DNA from: CAYRVX01 sp964427875
Lineage (GTDB): Bacteria > Planctomycetota > Phycisphaerae > SM23-33
NCBI GenBank assembly: GCA_964427875.1
Contig: CAYRVX010000007.1
Span: 49,103 to 113,102, forward strand
DNA: 64,000 bases
Reading direction: 5' to 3'
The number at the start of each line of letters is the position of its first letter. Position 1 is the first letter of the stretch. The notes under the pieces were generated by a model. It saw nothing but the letters and a program-made list of their open reading frames with translations. It did not search any database and was not told the origin of the DNA. Positions 52,958-62,284 of this stretch are shown here, piece after piece. A program made the translations under genes and the position numbers.

Positions 52958-53568
52958 GCGGGATTCAGATCTTTGTGGAGGGTGGCGGGAAGGGCAGGAG
53001 CACCACCGTCCCATTCCGGACCGGGTTTGCCGCCTTCCTCCGTGAGCTGCGGCAAGCCGTGCGCAAGCGAAGCTTGCACTGGCGCATCATCCCGTGCGGG
53101 TCGCGCGGAGAAACCTTCAAGGACTTCCAGAAGGCTTGGCGCGTGGATGTGGACTTCTTCAACGTCCTCCTGGTGGACGCCGAGGGTCCCGTCAGCCGCC
53201 CACCAAAGGAGCATCTCTTCCGATCAGACGGCTGGCAGACGGACCAGTCCGAAGAGCACTGCCACCTGATGGTCCAGGTGATGGAGGCCTGGATCGTGGC
53301 CGATCGGGCGGGGCTGCGCGACTTCTACGGGCTGGGGTTCGGGGAGTCCGCGATCCCGGAGATGGAGGATGTCGAGCGGATCGACAAGGACCGGCTCCTC
53401 GAGGCGCTGGACAGGGCGTCGCGCGATACGCAGAAGGGGCCGTACCACAAGATCCGGCATGCCGCGAGGCTTCTGGAACGCATCGATCCGAAGGTCGTGC
53501 GGTCCAGGGCGCGACACTGCGAGCGGCTCTTCACGATACTCACGAAGGTGATCGCTGACGATCGGTAG
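52954..53568 (+). CDS. DUF4276 family (Toprim-like) protein, partner of the ATPase
   Basis: 204 residues from a TTG that overlaps the ATPase stop (TTGA). 'IQIFVEGGGKG' puts a conserved glutamate at residue 9, and 'NVLLVDAEGPV' has D75 and E77, a DxE that fits the acidic pair of a degenerate Toprim site. 'HLMVQVMEAWIVADRAGLRDF' and 'KGPYHKIRHAARLLERID' are typical DUF4276 wording. The family is often encoded with AAA15 ATPases and is likely the effector nuclease. Its translation is coupled to the ATPase, and the stop lies 21 bases from the convergent BNR gene. Confidence 0.82.
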   Translation: MSGIQIFVEGGGKGRSTTVPFRTGFAAFLRELRQAVRKRSLHWRIIPCGSRGETFKDFQKAWRVDVDFFNVLLVDAEGPVSRPPKEHLFRSDGWQTDQSEEHCHLMVQVMEAWIVADRAGLRDFYGLGFGESAIPEMEDVERIDKDRLLEALDRASRDTQKGPYHKIRHAARLLERIDPKVVRSRARHCERLFTILTKVIADDR

Positions 53569-53589
53569 AGCGACGGCAAACCGGGGGCC

Positions 53590-55038
53590 TCACTTCAGCG
53601 GGCGAGGCTTCTCGAAGTCGGCTTTCATCTTTCGCGGCAGGGCGTATACGTTGCCTTTCTTGTCGCAGAAGTAGAGCGTGGATATGGACGGCTTTCGCCC
53701 GTGGCCGTCGGCCCAGAGGGCGTAGAAACCCGGCTGCGCGTTGACCGGGCGGCGGGCGTAGGTGTGGTTGCGCTCGCTGCCGCGGGTGAGCTGGCGGACC
53801 TTCCTCCAGCTCTTGCCGAGGTCGCTGCTGGCCCACATGGCCATCTCGCCGCCGGGGTTGTAGGGCTGCGGGCCGGTCTCGGTCGGGCCTATGACCCGCC
53901 ACGTGCCGTCGGGCTCCAGGTAGAGCGAGCCCATGTCGTAGTTGTTGTCGGACGTCGTGACCGGGCGGATGTCCCAGCTCCTGCCCGTCCATCGCGCCGT
54001 GGTCCAGGTGCGCGGGTCGTTCTTCGGGCCGGACCCATAGCCCCTGCTCGTGATGTAGAGGATCACCGGCCGCCCGTCGGCGCCGAGGCGGATGTCCTTC
54101 AGGTAGACGTTGAGCTTCTCGGCGCGGTAGTCGCGGACCAGGGCCGGGCTGTCGGGCTGGCAAAGGGGCGGGGCCAGCCCCTTGCCGTCCACGGTGCACC
54201 ACGTGTCCCCGCAGTCGTCCGTCTCGATGTAGTACAGGTTCGTCCGCCAGTTCAGGCCCTTGGGATCGGGATGGAAGTTGAATGCCGTGCCCGCCTTCTC
54301 GCCGGCCTGGGCGCTGATCTGGTAGTGCCCCTTATCCATGGCCGCCAGGCGCAGCCACCGCGACCACTTGATCCCGTCGCGGCTGGTCATGAAGCACAGC
54401 GTCCGGGGCGCGGGGTAGTTGTAGCGGGTGAAGAAGCAGACGAAGCCCTCCCCGGCCGCGTGCCACGGCTGCATGTACGAGAAGTTCGTCATGCCCACGT
54501 CCTTGCCCTTCTCCTGCTTCGTCGCGCGGATCAGCGTAAAGGCGCTGATGTCGCGGGGCCTGTTGCTTCTGTGGACGTACGAAGGCCGGCTCGTGCCGTG
54601 CGACGTGGAGAAGATCCAGATGTGCCCCTTCCCGTCCAGCGAGATCACGGGGTTGTCGTGGGCGTCGGAGGTCTTCTTGTCGAGGAGGATCGTCGGCCGG
54701 GGCACCATCCCGGTCTCGTGGTCGTAGTAGGAGACCATGTGCAGCAGTTTCCGGTTGCCGCCCCCGGCCGTGCCGCCGTAGCAGAAGAACGTCTTCTTCG
54801 CCTCGTCGCAGTAGACGGCGAACGGCTTGTGCTTGGCGCAGTACGTGCCGAGCCCGCCGCTGTACTTGTAGACGTACTCGTCGTGGGACGGCTGGTTCAT
54901 GTACCAGATGCCCCGGTAACCGTCGTCGCGGGCGTTCATGGTGATCATGGAGGTGGAATCCCTCTGCCGATCGCGGGCGGGGCAGACGGGCGACACGGCG
55001 ATCGCCGCCGCCAGGGCGAGAAGGGCCTTGCCGTTCAT
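53590..55038 (-). CDS. Secreted BNR-repeat protein (BNR-4 / sialidase-like propeller)
   Basis: 482 residues. A signal peptide is visible ('KALLALAAAIAVSPVCPA'). 'DDGYRGIWYMNQPSHDEYVYKYSGG', cited here only as the region 37-61, and 'DNPVISLDGKGHIWIFSTS' are hallmarks of the BNR-4 family; Asp-box-like repeats 'SRDGIKWSRW' , 'TDDCGDTWCTVD' and 'SSDLGKSWRKV' mark blades of a beta-propeller. Members are related to sialidases and ulvan or rhamnose lyases, but many are of unknown activity. It is exported, and its position beside other glycan-acting proteins suggests polysaccharide degradation. Confidence 0.85.
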   Translation of the reverse strand: MNGKALLALAAAIAVSPVCPARDRQRDSTSMITMNARDDGYRGIWYMNQPSHDEYVYKYSGGLGTYCAKHKPFAVYCDEAKKTFFCYGGTAGGGNRKLLHMVSYYDHETGMVPRPTILLDKKTSDAHDNPVISLDGKGHIWIFSTSHGTSRPSYVHRSNRPRDISAFTLIRATKQEKGKDVGMTNFSYMQPWHAAGEGFVCFFTRYNYPAPRTLCFMTSRDGIKWSRWLRLAAMDKGHYQISAQAGEKAGTAFNFHPDPKGLNWRTNLYYIETDDCGDTWCTVDGKGLAPPLCQPDSPALVRDYRAEKLNVYLKDIRLGADGRPVILYITSRGYGSGPKNDPRTWTTARWTGRSWDIRPVTTSDNNYDMGSLYLEPDGTWRVIGPTETGPQPYNPGGEMAMWASSDLGKSWRKVRQLTRGSERNHTYARRPVNAQPGFYALWADGHGRKPSISTLYFCDKKGNVYALPRKMKADFEKPRPLK

Positions 55039-55251
55039 CGTGTCTTCTTTTCCTCGGTTCCCGGCCGGGCCGGCCGCCGCCTATTGTAGGCCGGAAGTCC
55101 CGGAATGGCACGCCGGGGCAAAACTCGTTTCGGGGCCGGGCCGCCCGGGACCGCGCCGCGCACGTGCGGGGGATGTGGATATTTGCTACATGGAGAGCGA
55201 CCGGACGCGACGTCTGCTTTGTCGGCCGTGTCAGACCGTGCACGCCGGGCC

Positions 55252-55257
55252 TATAAT
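55252..55257 (+). promoter_or_regulatory. TATAAT -10 element before the AsmA-like gene
   Basis: A perfect TATAAT lies 24 bases before the ATG at 55281, in the 242-base gap between divergent genes. The 12 bases GGGCCTATAATA are identical to those before rpsT (from 37811). No -35 match is visible. Confidence 0.45.
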
Positions 55258-55280
55258 AACCTGGCAAGAGGGCCGGACCC

Positions 55281-58200
55281 ATGCAAGGGGAACCTGAGTC
55301 CAACGAAACCGCCGGGGAGAGAAGCGGCCGGAGACGCGGGCACGGGCGACGCCGCTGGCTGCGGCGGCTGATCGCTCTCCTCCTGCTGCTGATCGCCCTC
55401 GTCGCGGCTGCGCCCTACCTGCTGTCCACCGACGCCGCCGTCGGGCTCGTGACCGCCCTTATCAACGACCGCATCCATGGCCGGATCAGTGTTGACGAGC
55501 TGTCACTTGCCTGGTTCTCGCCGTGTCGCGTCCGGGGCATCCGCGTGACGGACCGCGCCGACAGGGAGGTGCTGCGCATCAAGAGCATCCGCCTGGCGGG
55601 CGGCCTGGCGGAGCGAATCGCCTCGGGCCCGGCCTTCGGGCAGATCCAGGTGGACTCCCCGTCGGTCGTGATCCACCAGGCGGCGGACGGCCGGATCTCA
55701 CTCGTCGAGGCCCTGTCCCCGCGGGAGCGGCGCGCACGCGACGATGACGACGACGATGACGACGACCGCCCGCCGAACCCGAAGGGGCGCGTTGCCGTGC
55801 GCGACGCGTCGCTTCTCATCGTGCGGCCGGACGGGCGGAGATACGAACTGCCCGGTATCCACTGCGATATCGACCTGACCCCCGAGGCCAATCTCGCGGG
55901 CAGGGCGGTGGTCAACTTCGCCGAAGAGGGGGCGATGTCGGTCGACTTCCAGGTCGACAAGCCTCTGGCGAGTCGGGCCGTTCGCACCGACTGGCCTTCG
56001 GGCGCGCTCCACGTGCGGACATTCCACCCCGTCAAGCTGGCCCCGGTCGGCCGGTTCGCCCTGGACGAGCCGAACCTCGACGGCAACGTGCTCGTCACCG
56101 CGGACGTCTGGCTGCAAGGCGGGAAGGTCCGCGGCGACTTCGACATCCAGGCCGTCTCCCTGCGGGCGGATCGCGGCGAGCGCAAGGAGATCACGCCCGT
56201 CGACCTGCGCCTGAAAGGGACCGTCACGGCGACGAGCGAGGAGATCGAGGGGAGCTGCGGCCTCGCCGGCGAGTGCGGCCGGCTTGACGGCGGCTTCCGC
56301 TACGTGTTCGGGCACCAGCCGCCGGACGTCTCGGGCGAGCAGGTCGTCGCGGCGCTGCTGACGGGCGAGAAGCTCGCGCTGGGCGGCTTCGCGCTCGACG
56401 CCAACGGGCAGATCGACCTGCCGAAGCTCGCCCGGGCGGTTCCCGCGCTGCTGGGGATTCGCCCCGACGTCGCGGTGACCTCCGGCACGCTGACGATGAA
56501 GGGCGTCTCTCTTCGGGGAGGCGAGCGGCCCGGCGCCCGCGGCGACGTCCGGCTGACGGGGCTCGTGGCCGAGCGCGGCGGACGCACGATGCGCTGGCAG
56601 CCGATCCTGGTGAAGTTCGACGCCGAGATCGTGCCCGGCGAGGGGCTGCGGGTCCGCCAGACTCGCGTGCGTGCGGACTTCGCGACGCTGGACGCCAACG
56701 GCACGCCGAGGGACCTGAAGGCCGTGTACACGGCCGACCTGGCGAAGCTCCGCCGCCGACTCGGCGAGGTGTTCGACCTGGGCGACCTGGCGCTGGCCGG
56801 CGGTGCAGCCGGCTCGCTGAACCTGTCCGTTCCCGACCGCCGCCGCGGGAGCTTCCGGTTCGCCGCGACGCTGGAGGCGCTGGAGTACTCGCAGGGCAAG
56901 CGGAAGCTGGAGGCGAAGGTCGCGTCCCTCACCGGCGGCGGCACCGTCGAGCGGCCGGACCCCAACGCCGCGACGGTCATCACCGCGGACTACTCGCTGG
57001 CCGCCGATGACGAGCTTGCCCTGAAGGGCTCTGCTCGCGCGGAGCCTTCCCGCGGGGCGTTCCAGACGGACGCGACGGTTGAGCGGGGCGTCCTGGGCGG
57101 CCTGATTCGCAAGGCGAAGGGCATGGGCGCCGAGATCCCCGTCGCCGTTGCCGGCGAGCTGACCGGGAGCGTCTCGCTGCGCCGCGACTCGGCCGCCGGG
57201 CCGCTGGTCTCTTCGGGCGGCCTGATCGTTCGCAACCTTCTGCTGGATGGGAACTCCGTCGGCAAAGAGCCCCTTCGCGCGAGCTGGACGGACGTCCGCT
57301 ACGCGCCACAGGCCCGCGAACTGGCCGTGAAGGAGGCCACGCTGACCGGCGAGCCGGCGTCCGTCCTCGTCAAGGACCTCTCCGCCGGTTTGGGCAAGGA
57401 GCTCCAGTTGGCCGGATCGGTACGCCTGACGGCCGACCTCGCGCGGTGTGCCGCCGTCGCCGCACGATTCCGCCGGGAGGAGAAGCCCCTCGAGATCGCC
57501 GGGCGGCTGACGTGGTCGGGCACGGCGGGCCGCGCCACCGACGGCAGCGTCGCCCTGGCCGGCAGCGGGTCGGTGGCGGGCTTCGTCGTCGGCTCCGGCG
57601 AGAAGGCGGTGCGAGTCGAGCCGCTCGCCTTCAGCCAGGCCGCTAGCCTCGACGCCGCCCGGGAGGCGATCGAAGTCGAGAGCTTCCGGGTGGACTGCGA
57701 CCTGTTGGCCCTGCGGGCGGCCGGCACCGTTCGGCGGTACAGGACCGAGCGGCTCCTGGCGATAACCGGCCACTACAAGGGCGACTGGCGGCGTCTGCTG
57801 GCCGTGGCGCACCGCCTGGCGCCGGATACGAGAGAGCTTGCCCTGGCCGGCCCCGTCGAGAGCGACTTCCGGCTGACCGGGCCGGCGAGTCGCCCGAAGC
57901 TGCGCCCGGTCTTCCGCGACCTGCGGGGCGAGGCCGGCCTCGGCTGGGCGTCGGCGAGCTACGCCGGGTTCTCCCTCGGTGAGGCGAAGCTCCCCGTCCG
58001 GCTGACCGACGGGCGGATCGAAGTGCTTCCGGTCACGGCCGTCGATGCCTCCGGGGGCAAGCTGCGGCTGGGCGGCGTGGTGGACCTGGGCCCGGACCTT
58101 CCGATCCTGCGGCTGCCGGGCGAGACCGTCGTGCTGGAGAACGTCCCGGTCAATCGGGAGGTGGCCGAGAAGCTGCTGAGCCGCTTCAACCCGATTTTCG

Positions 58201-58907
58201 GGCGGCTCGTCTCGCTGGAGGGACGGGTCACGATGTCCGTGCGGGACGTGTCGCTCCCGCTGGGCGAGGAGATCAAGAAGTCCGGCACGGCGTCCGGGCG
58301 GCTGGACCTCAGCGGGATGAGGGCCCGGCCGGGCGGCCTGCTCACGACCCTGCTGGCCCTCGGCGGGATCGGCGAGGAGAAGGCGCAGGTCATGGAGGTC
58401 GGCGGCGTCGATTTCCTCGTTCGGAACGGGGCCGTTCACTACGACGACTTCACGGTCATCTTCGACAAGACGTTCGACCTGAAGTTCCGCGGCGCGGTTC
58501 GCTTCGACGACGAGCTGGACCTGGCCGTCTCCGTCCCGGTCCGCTCGGCGCTGCTGCGGCGTTTCGGCGTCCGCGGGCGGGTGGACGACTACGCTCGCCT
58601 GCTGGAGGGCGCCCGCGTCGAGTTTCCCATACTGGGCACGCGGCTGTCGCCCAAGCCGGACCTGGCGCAGGTGGACGTCCGCCCGCTCGTGAAGAAGGCG
58701 ATGGAGGCCCTGCTGAAAGGCGAGGCGGGCAAGCTGCTGGACGGCCTCCTGAAGCGGCGCGGCGGCGACAGGCCCGGGCCCCGCCAGGTGCCGCCCGACA
58801 AGCCGACCACGAAGCCTGCCCCGAAAAAGCCTGAGGAAGAGGTCCTCGAGGGCGTCTTTGACCTGCTGGACGACCTGCTCAAGCGGAAGAAGAAGGACAA
58901 GAAGTAG
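55281..58907 (+). CDS. AsmA/TamB-like inner-membrane-anchored giant protein
   Basis: 1208 residues. The N-terminus is very basic ('RSGRRRGHGRRRWLRRL'), then a membrane anchor ('LIALLLLLIALVAAAPYLLS'). The rest is a long series of beta strands of the AsmA/repeating-groove type: 'ISVDELSLAWFSPCRVRGIRV' near the start, typical of AsmA proteins, and 'MRARPGGLLTTLLALGGIGEE', cited in part, with 'LDLAVSVPVRSALLRRFG' near the end, similar to DUF748/AsmA C-terminal domains. A run of nine aspartates (codons 55740-55766) interrupts the N-terminal part. The tail is proline- and lysine-rich. Such proteins bridge the periplasm and move phospholipids to the outer membrane. Confidence 0.85.
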   Translation: MQGEPESNETAGERSGRRRGHGRRRWLRRLIALLLLLIALVAAAPYLLSTDAAVGLVTALINDRIHGRISVDELSLAWFSPCRVRGIRVTDRADREVLRIKSIRLAGGLAERIASGPAFGQIQVDSPSVVIHQAADGRISLVEALSPRERRARDDDDDDDDDRPPNPKGRVAVRDASLLIVRPDGRRYELPGIHCDIDLTPEANLAGRAVVNFAEEGAMSVDFQVDKPLASRAVRTDWPSGALHVRTFHPVKLAPVGRFALDEPNLDGNVLVTADVWLQGGKVRGDFDIQAVSLRADRGERKEITPVDLRLKGTVTATSEEIEGSCGLAGECGRLDGGFRYVFGHQPPDVSGEQVVAALLTGEKLALGGFALDANGQIDLPKLARAVPALLGIRPDVAVTSGTLTMKGVSLRGGERPGARGDVRLTGLVAERGGRTMRWQPILVKFDAEIVPGEGLRVRQTRVRADFATLDANGTPRDLKAVYTADLAKLRRRLGEVFDLGDLALAGGAAGSLNLSVPDRRRGSFRFAATLEALEYSQGKRKLEAKVASLTGGGTVERPDPNAATVITADYSLAADDELALKGSARAEPSRGAFQTDATVERGVLGGLIRKAKGMGAEIPVAVAGELTGSVSLRRDSAAGPLVSSGGLIVRNLLLDGNSVGKEPLRASWTDVRYAPQARELAVKEATLTGEPASVLVKDLSAGLGKELQLAGSVRLTADLARCAAVAARFRREEKPLEIAGRLTWSGTAGRATDGSVALAGSGSVAGFVVGSGEKAVRVEPLAFSQAASLDAAREAIEVESFRVDCDLLALRAAGTVRRYRTERLLAITGHYKGDWRRLLAVAHRLAPDTRELALAGPVESDFRLTGPASRPKLRPVFRDLRGEAGLGWASASYAGFSLGEAKLPVRLTDGRIEVLPVTAVDASGGKLRLGGVVDLGPDLPILRLPGETVVLENVPVNREVAEKLLSRFNPIFGRLVSLEGRVTMSVRDVSLPLGEEIKKSGTASGRLDLSGMRARPGGLLTTLLALGGIGEEKAQVMEVGGVDFLVRNGAVHYDDFTVIFDKTFDLKFRGAVRFDDELDLAVSVPVRSALLRRFGVRGRVDDYARLLEGARVEFPILGTRLSPKPDLAQVDVRPLVKKAMEALLKGEAGKLLDGLLKRRGGDRPGPRQVPPDKPTTKPAPKKPEEEVLEGVFDLLDDLLKRKKKDKK

Positions 58908-58944
58908 GCCCGGCTCGCGGCCGTTCCGAGGAACCGGCAACGAA

Positions 58945-58977
58945 AAGGCACCTGCTGCCGGGGGCGGCAGGCGCCTT
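58945..58977. terminator. Strong stem-loop between convergent genes
   Basis: AAGGCACCTGCTGCC (58945-58959) pairs with GGCGGCAGGCGCCTT (58963-58977) with two mismatches; loop GGG. It is preceded by AAAA on the plus strand side but lacks a clear T run in either direction. It lies 38 bases after the AsmA-like stop and 54 bases from the stop of the convergent gene, so a bidirectional terminator is likely. Confidence 0.5.
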
Positions 58978-59030
58978 GATCGCTGAAGGGGCGATCGCGA
59001 TCCGGATCCGTTCGCCGCTGCTGGGGCCGT

Positions 59031-60344
59031 TCAGTCAGAGGCCGGCTTTGCCTCTCTCAGGGCCTTGATCTGCTTGTAGAGCTCGTCGATCCTGGCCTCG
59101 GTGGCCTCGATCTCCCGGATGATGGCGGCGGCCTTCGGGTCGGCGGCGAGCTTCGCCTTGAGCGCCTTCTTGAAGGCGTCTTCCGCCTCGTCGAATGCCT
59201 TTTCCTCCGCGGCGGTCTGTTCCCTGACGACCTTCCTGCGGGCGGCGTAGGCGGCTTCGCGGGCCTCCCTGAGCTGCATGACGTGTGGGCTCTTCCTGTA
59301 TGCGGCCCGCTCGACGTCCGCCATCTTCTCCCGGATCTCGGAGCGGTTCTTGCGGGCGTCGGCGATGACCTCGTCGGCCTGTTTAATCCTGGCGACGAGT
59401 GGCGCAGCGCCGGGAGCGGCTGCGAGCATGTCGGCGAGCTTCCGGTCGCGCGCCTTCTTTGCCGCGGCGAGGGCTTCCTTGGCGGCCTTGACAGCGGGGC
59501 TGGCCTTCATGAGCTTCTCGAGCGCCTCCTCGGTGTCCTGGAGGGCCCTGTACTCCGGCAGGGCGTGCCTGGCCTTTTCGTACGCTTCCCTGGCGGCGTT
59601 GCGGGCCTTGTACTCGGGCAGGGCGTGCCGGGCCTTCTCGTAGGCCTCCGGGTCGTCCTTGCGCGCCTGGTATTCGGGCAGTGCGTGCCGGGCCTTCTCG
59701 TAGGCCTCCTCGGCGTCCTTGCGGGCCTTGTACTCGGTCAGGGCGCGCCTGGCGTCATCGTAGACCTTGTCGGCCTCCTCCACCGCCTTGGCGGCGGCGG
59801 CGAGATCGGGCTCGCTCCTGGGCAGCTTGTCGAGGGCGTCCTGGGCCTTCTCGACGTTTCTCGCCGCCTCGGCCAGCTCGGGCGACCCGGACAGCTTCTT
59901 CTCGATCTCGTCCAGTTGCTCGTCTGCTTCATCCTTCTGCTTCTCGGCGTCTTCGGACCTCTTGTACTGCGCCTCGATCTCCTGCTTCATCGCGGCGACG
60001 TTGGGATCGGCGGCGATCGCGTCGGCCTTGGCCTTGGAGTAGGTGTCCGAGGCGGCCTTGTAGGCCTTCTGGGCCTCGACGACGGCCGGATCGGTCTTCT
60101 CCCTCTCGTCGAGGGCCTTCCTGGCGGCGTCCATGACGGCCCGCAGATCGGCCAGCTCGGCGCTGCGGGCCAGTTCCGTCTGGATGCTCCGAAGCTGCTT
60201 CCTCAGCTTGTATCTGACCTCGCGGTCGAGCCTTTTCCTTTCCTTCTCGAGCGCCTCCAGGTCCGTCGCCGCCTCCTGGGCCATCGCCGGGCAGGCCAGG
60301 ACCAACGCCGTCAGGATGCTCGATATCCTCGTGTATCTGGTCAT
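59031..60344 (-). CDS. Secreted coiled-coil protein with four 20-residue repeats
   Basis: 437 residues from ATG 60344. A signal peptide is clear ('ISSILTALVLACPAMAQE', cleavage after residue 22). The mature protein is almost wholly helical, rich in alanine, lysine and glutamate, with long coiled-coil segments. Residues 198-277 are four tandem copies of a 20-residue unit of the form ARHALPEYxARxxxxEAYEK. Nothing suggests enzymatic activity. A periplasmic structural or spacer protein is likely. The nearest named relatives would be generic coiled-coil proteins, so identity searches may be misleading because of composition. Confidence 0.8.
   Translation of the reverse strand: MTRYTRISSILTALVLACPAMAQEAATDLEALEKERKRLDREVRYKLRKQLRSIQTELARSAELADLRAVMDAARKALDEREKTDPAVVEAQKAYKAASDTYSKAKADAIAADPNVAAMKQEIEAQYKRSEDAEKQKDEADEQLDEIEKKLSGSPELAEAARNVEKAQDALDKLPRSEPDLAAAAKAVEEADKVYDDARRALTEYKARKDAEEAYEKARHALPEYQARKDDPEAYEKARHALPEYKARNAAREAYEKARHALPEYRALQDTEEALEKLMKASPAVKAAKEALAAAKKARDRKLADMLAAAPGAAPLVARIKQADEVIADARKNRSEIREKMADVERAAYRKSPHVMQLREAREAAYAARRKVVREQTAAEEKAFDEAEDAFKKALKAKLAADPKAAAIIREIEATEARIDELYKQIKALREAKPASD
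59514..59753 (-). repeat. Four tandem 60-bp coding repeats
   Basis: The region coding for residues 198-277 of the coiled-coil protein repeats with a period of exactly 60 bases. The motif GGCAGGGCGTGCC recurs at the same phase in three of the four copies. Copy number could vary between strains. Confidence 0.85.
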
Positions 60345-60563
60345 ATGTCGTTCTCTCCGAGGGGGCCTGCGACGTGAGGAGACCTCCGCTCTCGGCCCCG
60401 GGAGGCTGAAGGTCCGTCGGACTTGCCGCGTCATTCCCACGACAGCGCGGCGTAGAGCGACCTTACAGTACAACACGGAAACCCGGTTGAGGGTTCTGTC
60501 GTATCTGCCTGATGGCATGCACGCGGCCGCCGGGGCCGCATCGCCCCGCCGGGCGGCGGCGCT

Positions 60564-62120
60564 TCAGGACACGAAGAGCTTGTTGGTGGCGAAGCTGGGG
60601 TCGCAGGTGAGGTGGACGCCCAGTCGGCGAAGACCCTTCTCGTCGCCGGGGGTCGGCAGGTGCGTCATGTGCACCTCGCAGCCCGCCAGCCGCTTGAGCT
60701 GCTCCATCGCCAGGCGGGCCGTCGGGTTGGTCGTGGACGAGATGCTCAGCGCGATCAACGTTTCTTCCAGATCGAGACTGATGGTCTTTCGGTTGAGGAT
60801 GTCCTCCTTCAGCTCGGCGATGGACTGGATGATGTTGCCGCTGAGCAGGTCTAGCCGGTCGGGGATGCCGGCGAGGTCCTTGACGGCGTTGAGGACCACG
60901 CTGCTGGCGGCGTGCATGAGGGGGGAGTTGCGTCCGAGGACGACGGTTCCGCCGGGCAGCTCGAGGGCGGCCCCGACGAAGACGCCCTGGTTTCCCTTGC
61001 CGGCCCGGGTTTCGGCCGCCGCCGCGGCCGCCCGCGCCGCACCCACCACCGCGCGGTCTTCCGGGCGGATGTCGAATTCCTTCATCAGGACCTCGGCGCG
61101 GTCGACGGCCTCGCGGTCGACCAGCCCGACGACGTATTCGCAGGCGTATCGGAAGTATCGGCGGACGATCTCCTGCTTGGCGGCCTCGCGGGCCAACGCG
61201 TCGTCCACGATGGCGAAGCCCGCGCGATTCACGCCCATATCCGTCGGGGAGCGATAGATCGAATCCGATCCCGTGATCTTTTCCAGGATCCGCCGCAGCA
61301 GGGGAAAGGCCTCGATGTCGCGGTTATAGTTGACCGCGCGGGCGTTGTAAGCCTCCAGGTGGAACGGGTCGATCATGTTCACGTCGCGCAGGTCGGCGGT
61401 GGCGGCCTCGTACGCCGCGTTCACCGGGTGGCGAAGCGGCAGGTTCCAGATGGGGAACGTCTCGAACTTGGCGTATCCCGCCCGGACGCCGCGCCCATGC
61501 TCGTGATAGACCTGTGACAGGCAGGTGCCCATCTTCCCGCTGCACGGCCCGGGGGCGGTGATGACGACGAGCGGGTGCTCGCTCTCGATGTACGGGTTGG
61601 CCCCGTATCCCTCGTCGCTGACGATCAGATCGACGTCGGCGGGGTAGCCCTTGATGGGCCGGTGGGTGTAGACCCGCACGCCGCGGCGCTGGAGCTTCTT
61701 GCGGAACCCCGTGGCCGCCGGCTGATCGGTGAAGCGGGTGATGACCACCGCCCGGATGTCGAGGCCCCATTCCCGCAGGTCGTCGATGAGCTTGAACGCG
61801 TCGGAATCGTAGGTGATCCCGAAGTCGCCCCGCATCTTCCTGCGCTCGATGTCCCCCGCGTAGATGCACAGGATGATGTCGACCTTGTCCTTGAGCTTGC
61901 GGAGCAGGCGCATCTTGACGTTGGCGTCGAAACCCGGCAGGACCCGCGCCGCGTGATAGTCGAACAGCAGTTTGCCCCCGAACTCCAGGTACAGCTTGTT
62001 GTCGAAGCGGTTCACGCGACGGAGGATCGCCTCCGTCTGCTCGGCGAGGTACTTCTCGTTGTCGAACGCCAACGCCTCCTGCGCGGCAGCCGTCTCCGTT
62101 CGGCTTTCCAGGCCGTCCAT
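60564..62120 (-). CDS. DUF1846 domain-containing protein
   Basis: 518 residues. The ATG at 62120 follows AGGGAAAGGGAACG; a start seven codons upstream is possible. 'AFDNEKYLAEQTEAILRRV' and 'LYLEFGGKLLFDYHAARVLPG' are the characteristic N-terminus of DUF1846, and 'TAPGPCSGKMGTCLSQVYHE' is its most conserved block. The family (about 490-510 residues, mostly in Firmicutes and anaerobes) is of unknown function; a crystal structure showed a P-loop-like and Rossmann-like arrangement, as I recall. It is cytoplasmic. A possible promoter is TTGCAG-N17-TATGGT on the minus strand. Confidence 0.9.
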   Translation of the reverse strand: MDGLESRTETAAAQEALAFDNEKYLAEQTEAILRRVNRFDNKLYLEFGGKLLFDYHAARVLPGFDANVKMRLLRKLKDKVDIILCIYAGDIERRKMRGDFGITYDSDAFKLIDDLREWGLDIRAVVITRFTDQPAATGFRKKLQRRGVRVYTHRPIKGYPADVDLIVSDEGYGANPYIESEHPLVVITAPGPCSGKMGTCLSQVYHEHGRGVRAGYAKFETFPIWNLPLRHPVNAAYEAATADLRDVNMIDPFHLEAYNARAVNYNRDIEAFPLLRRILEKITGSDSIYRSPTDMGVNRAGFAIVDDALAREAAKQEIVRRYFRYACEYVVGLVDREAVDRAEVLMKEFDIRPEDRAVVGAARAAAAAAETRAGKGNQGVFVGAALELPGGTVVLGRNSPLMHAASSVVLNAVKDLAGIPDRLDLLSGNIIQSIAELKEDILNRKTISLDLEETLIALSISSTTNPTARLAMEQLKRLAGCEVHMTHLPTPGDEKGLRRLGVHLTCDPSFATNKLFVS

Positions 62121-62167
62121 CGTTCCCTTTCCCTGTCTCAAGTCAGTCCCGATCCATCGCGGCCGCC

Positions 62168-62196
62168 ACCATAATCCCTCCAGGGCGACTCTGCAA
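62168..62196 (-). promoter_or_regulatory. Possible promoter for the DUF1846 gene
   Basis: Minus strand: TTGCAG (62191-62196), spacer of 17, TATGGT (62168-62173), four matches in each box. The predicted start would be about 40 bases before the ATG. Confidence 0.38.
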
Positions 62197-62284
62197 GCCC
62201 GGATCGACGCGCCCGGGCCTCAATCACAAAAAGGGGACAAATACCTTCCTGCAAAACACCTTGCTGATCGTCTTTCATGATTCC

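Noticed and set aside
55698..58940. A 1080-codon open frame antisense to the AsmA-like gene
   Set aside because: The translated sequence has no motif and is rich in Arg, Gln and Pro; the opposite strand has a membrane anchor and family patterns.
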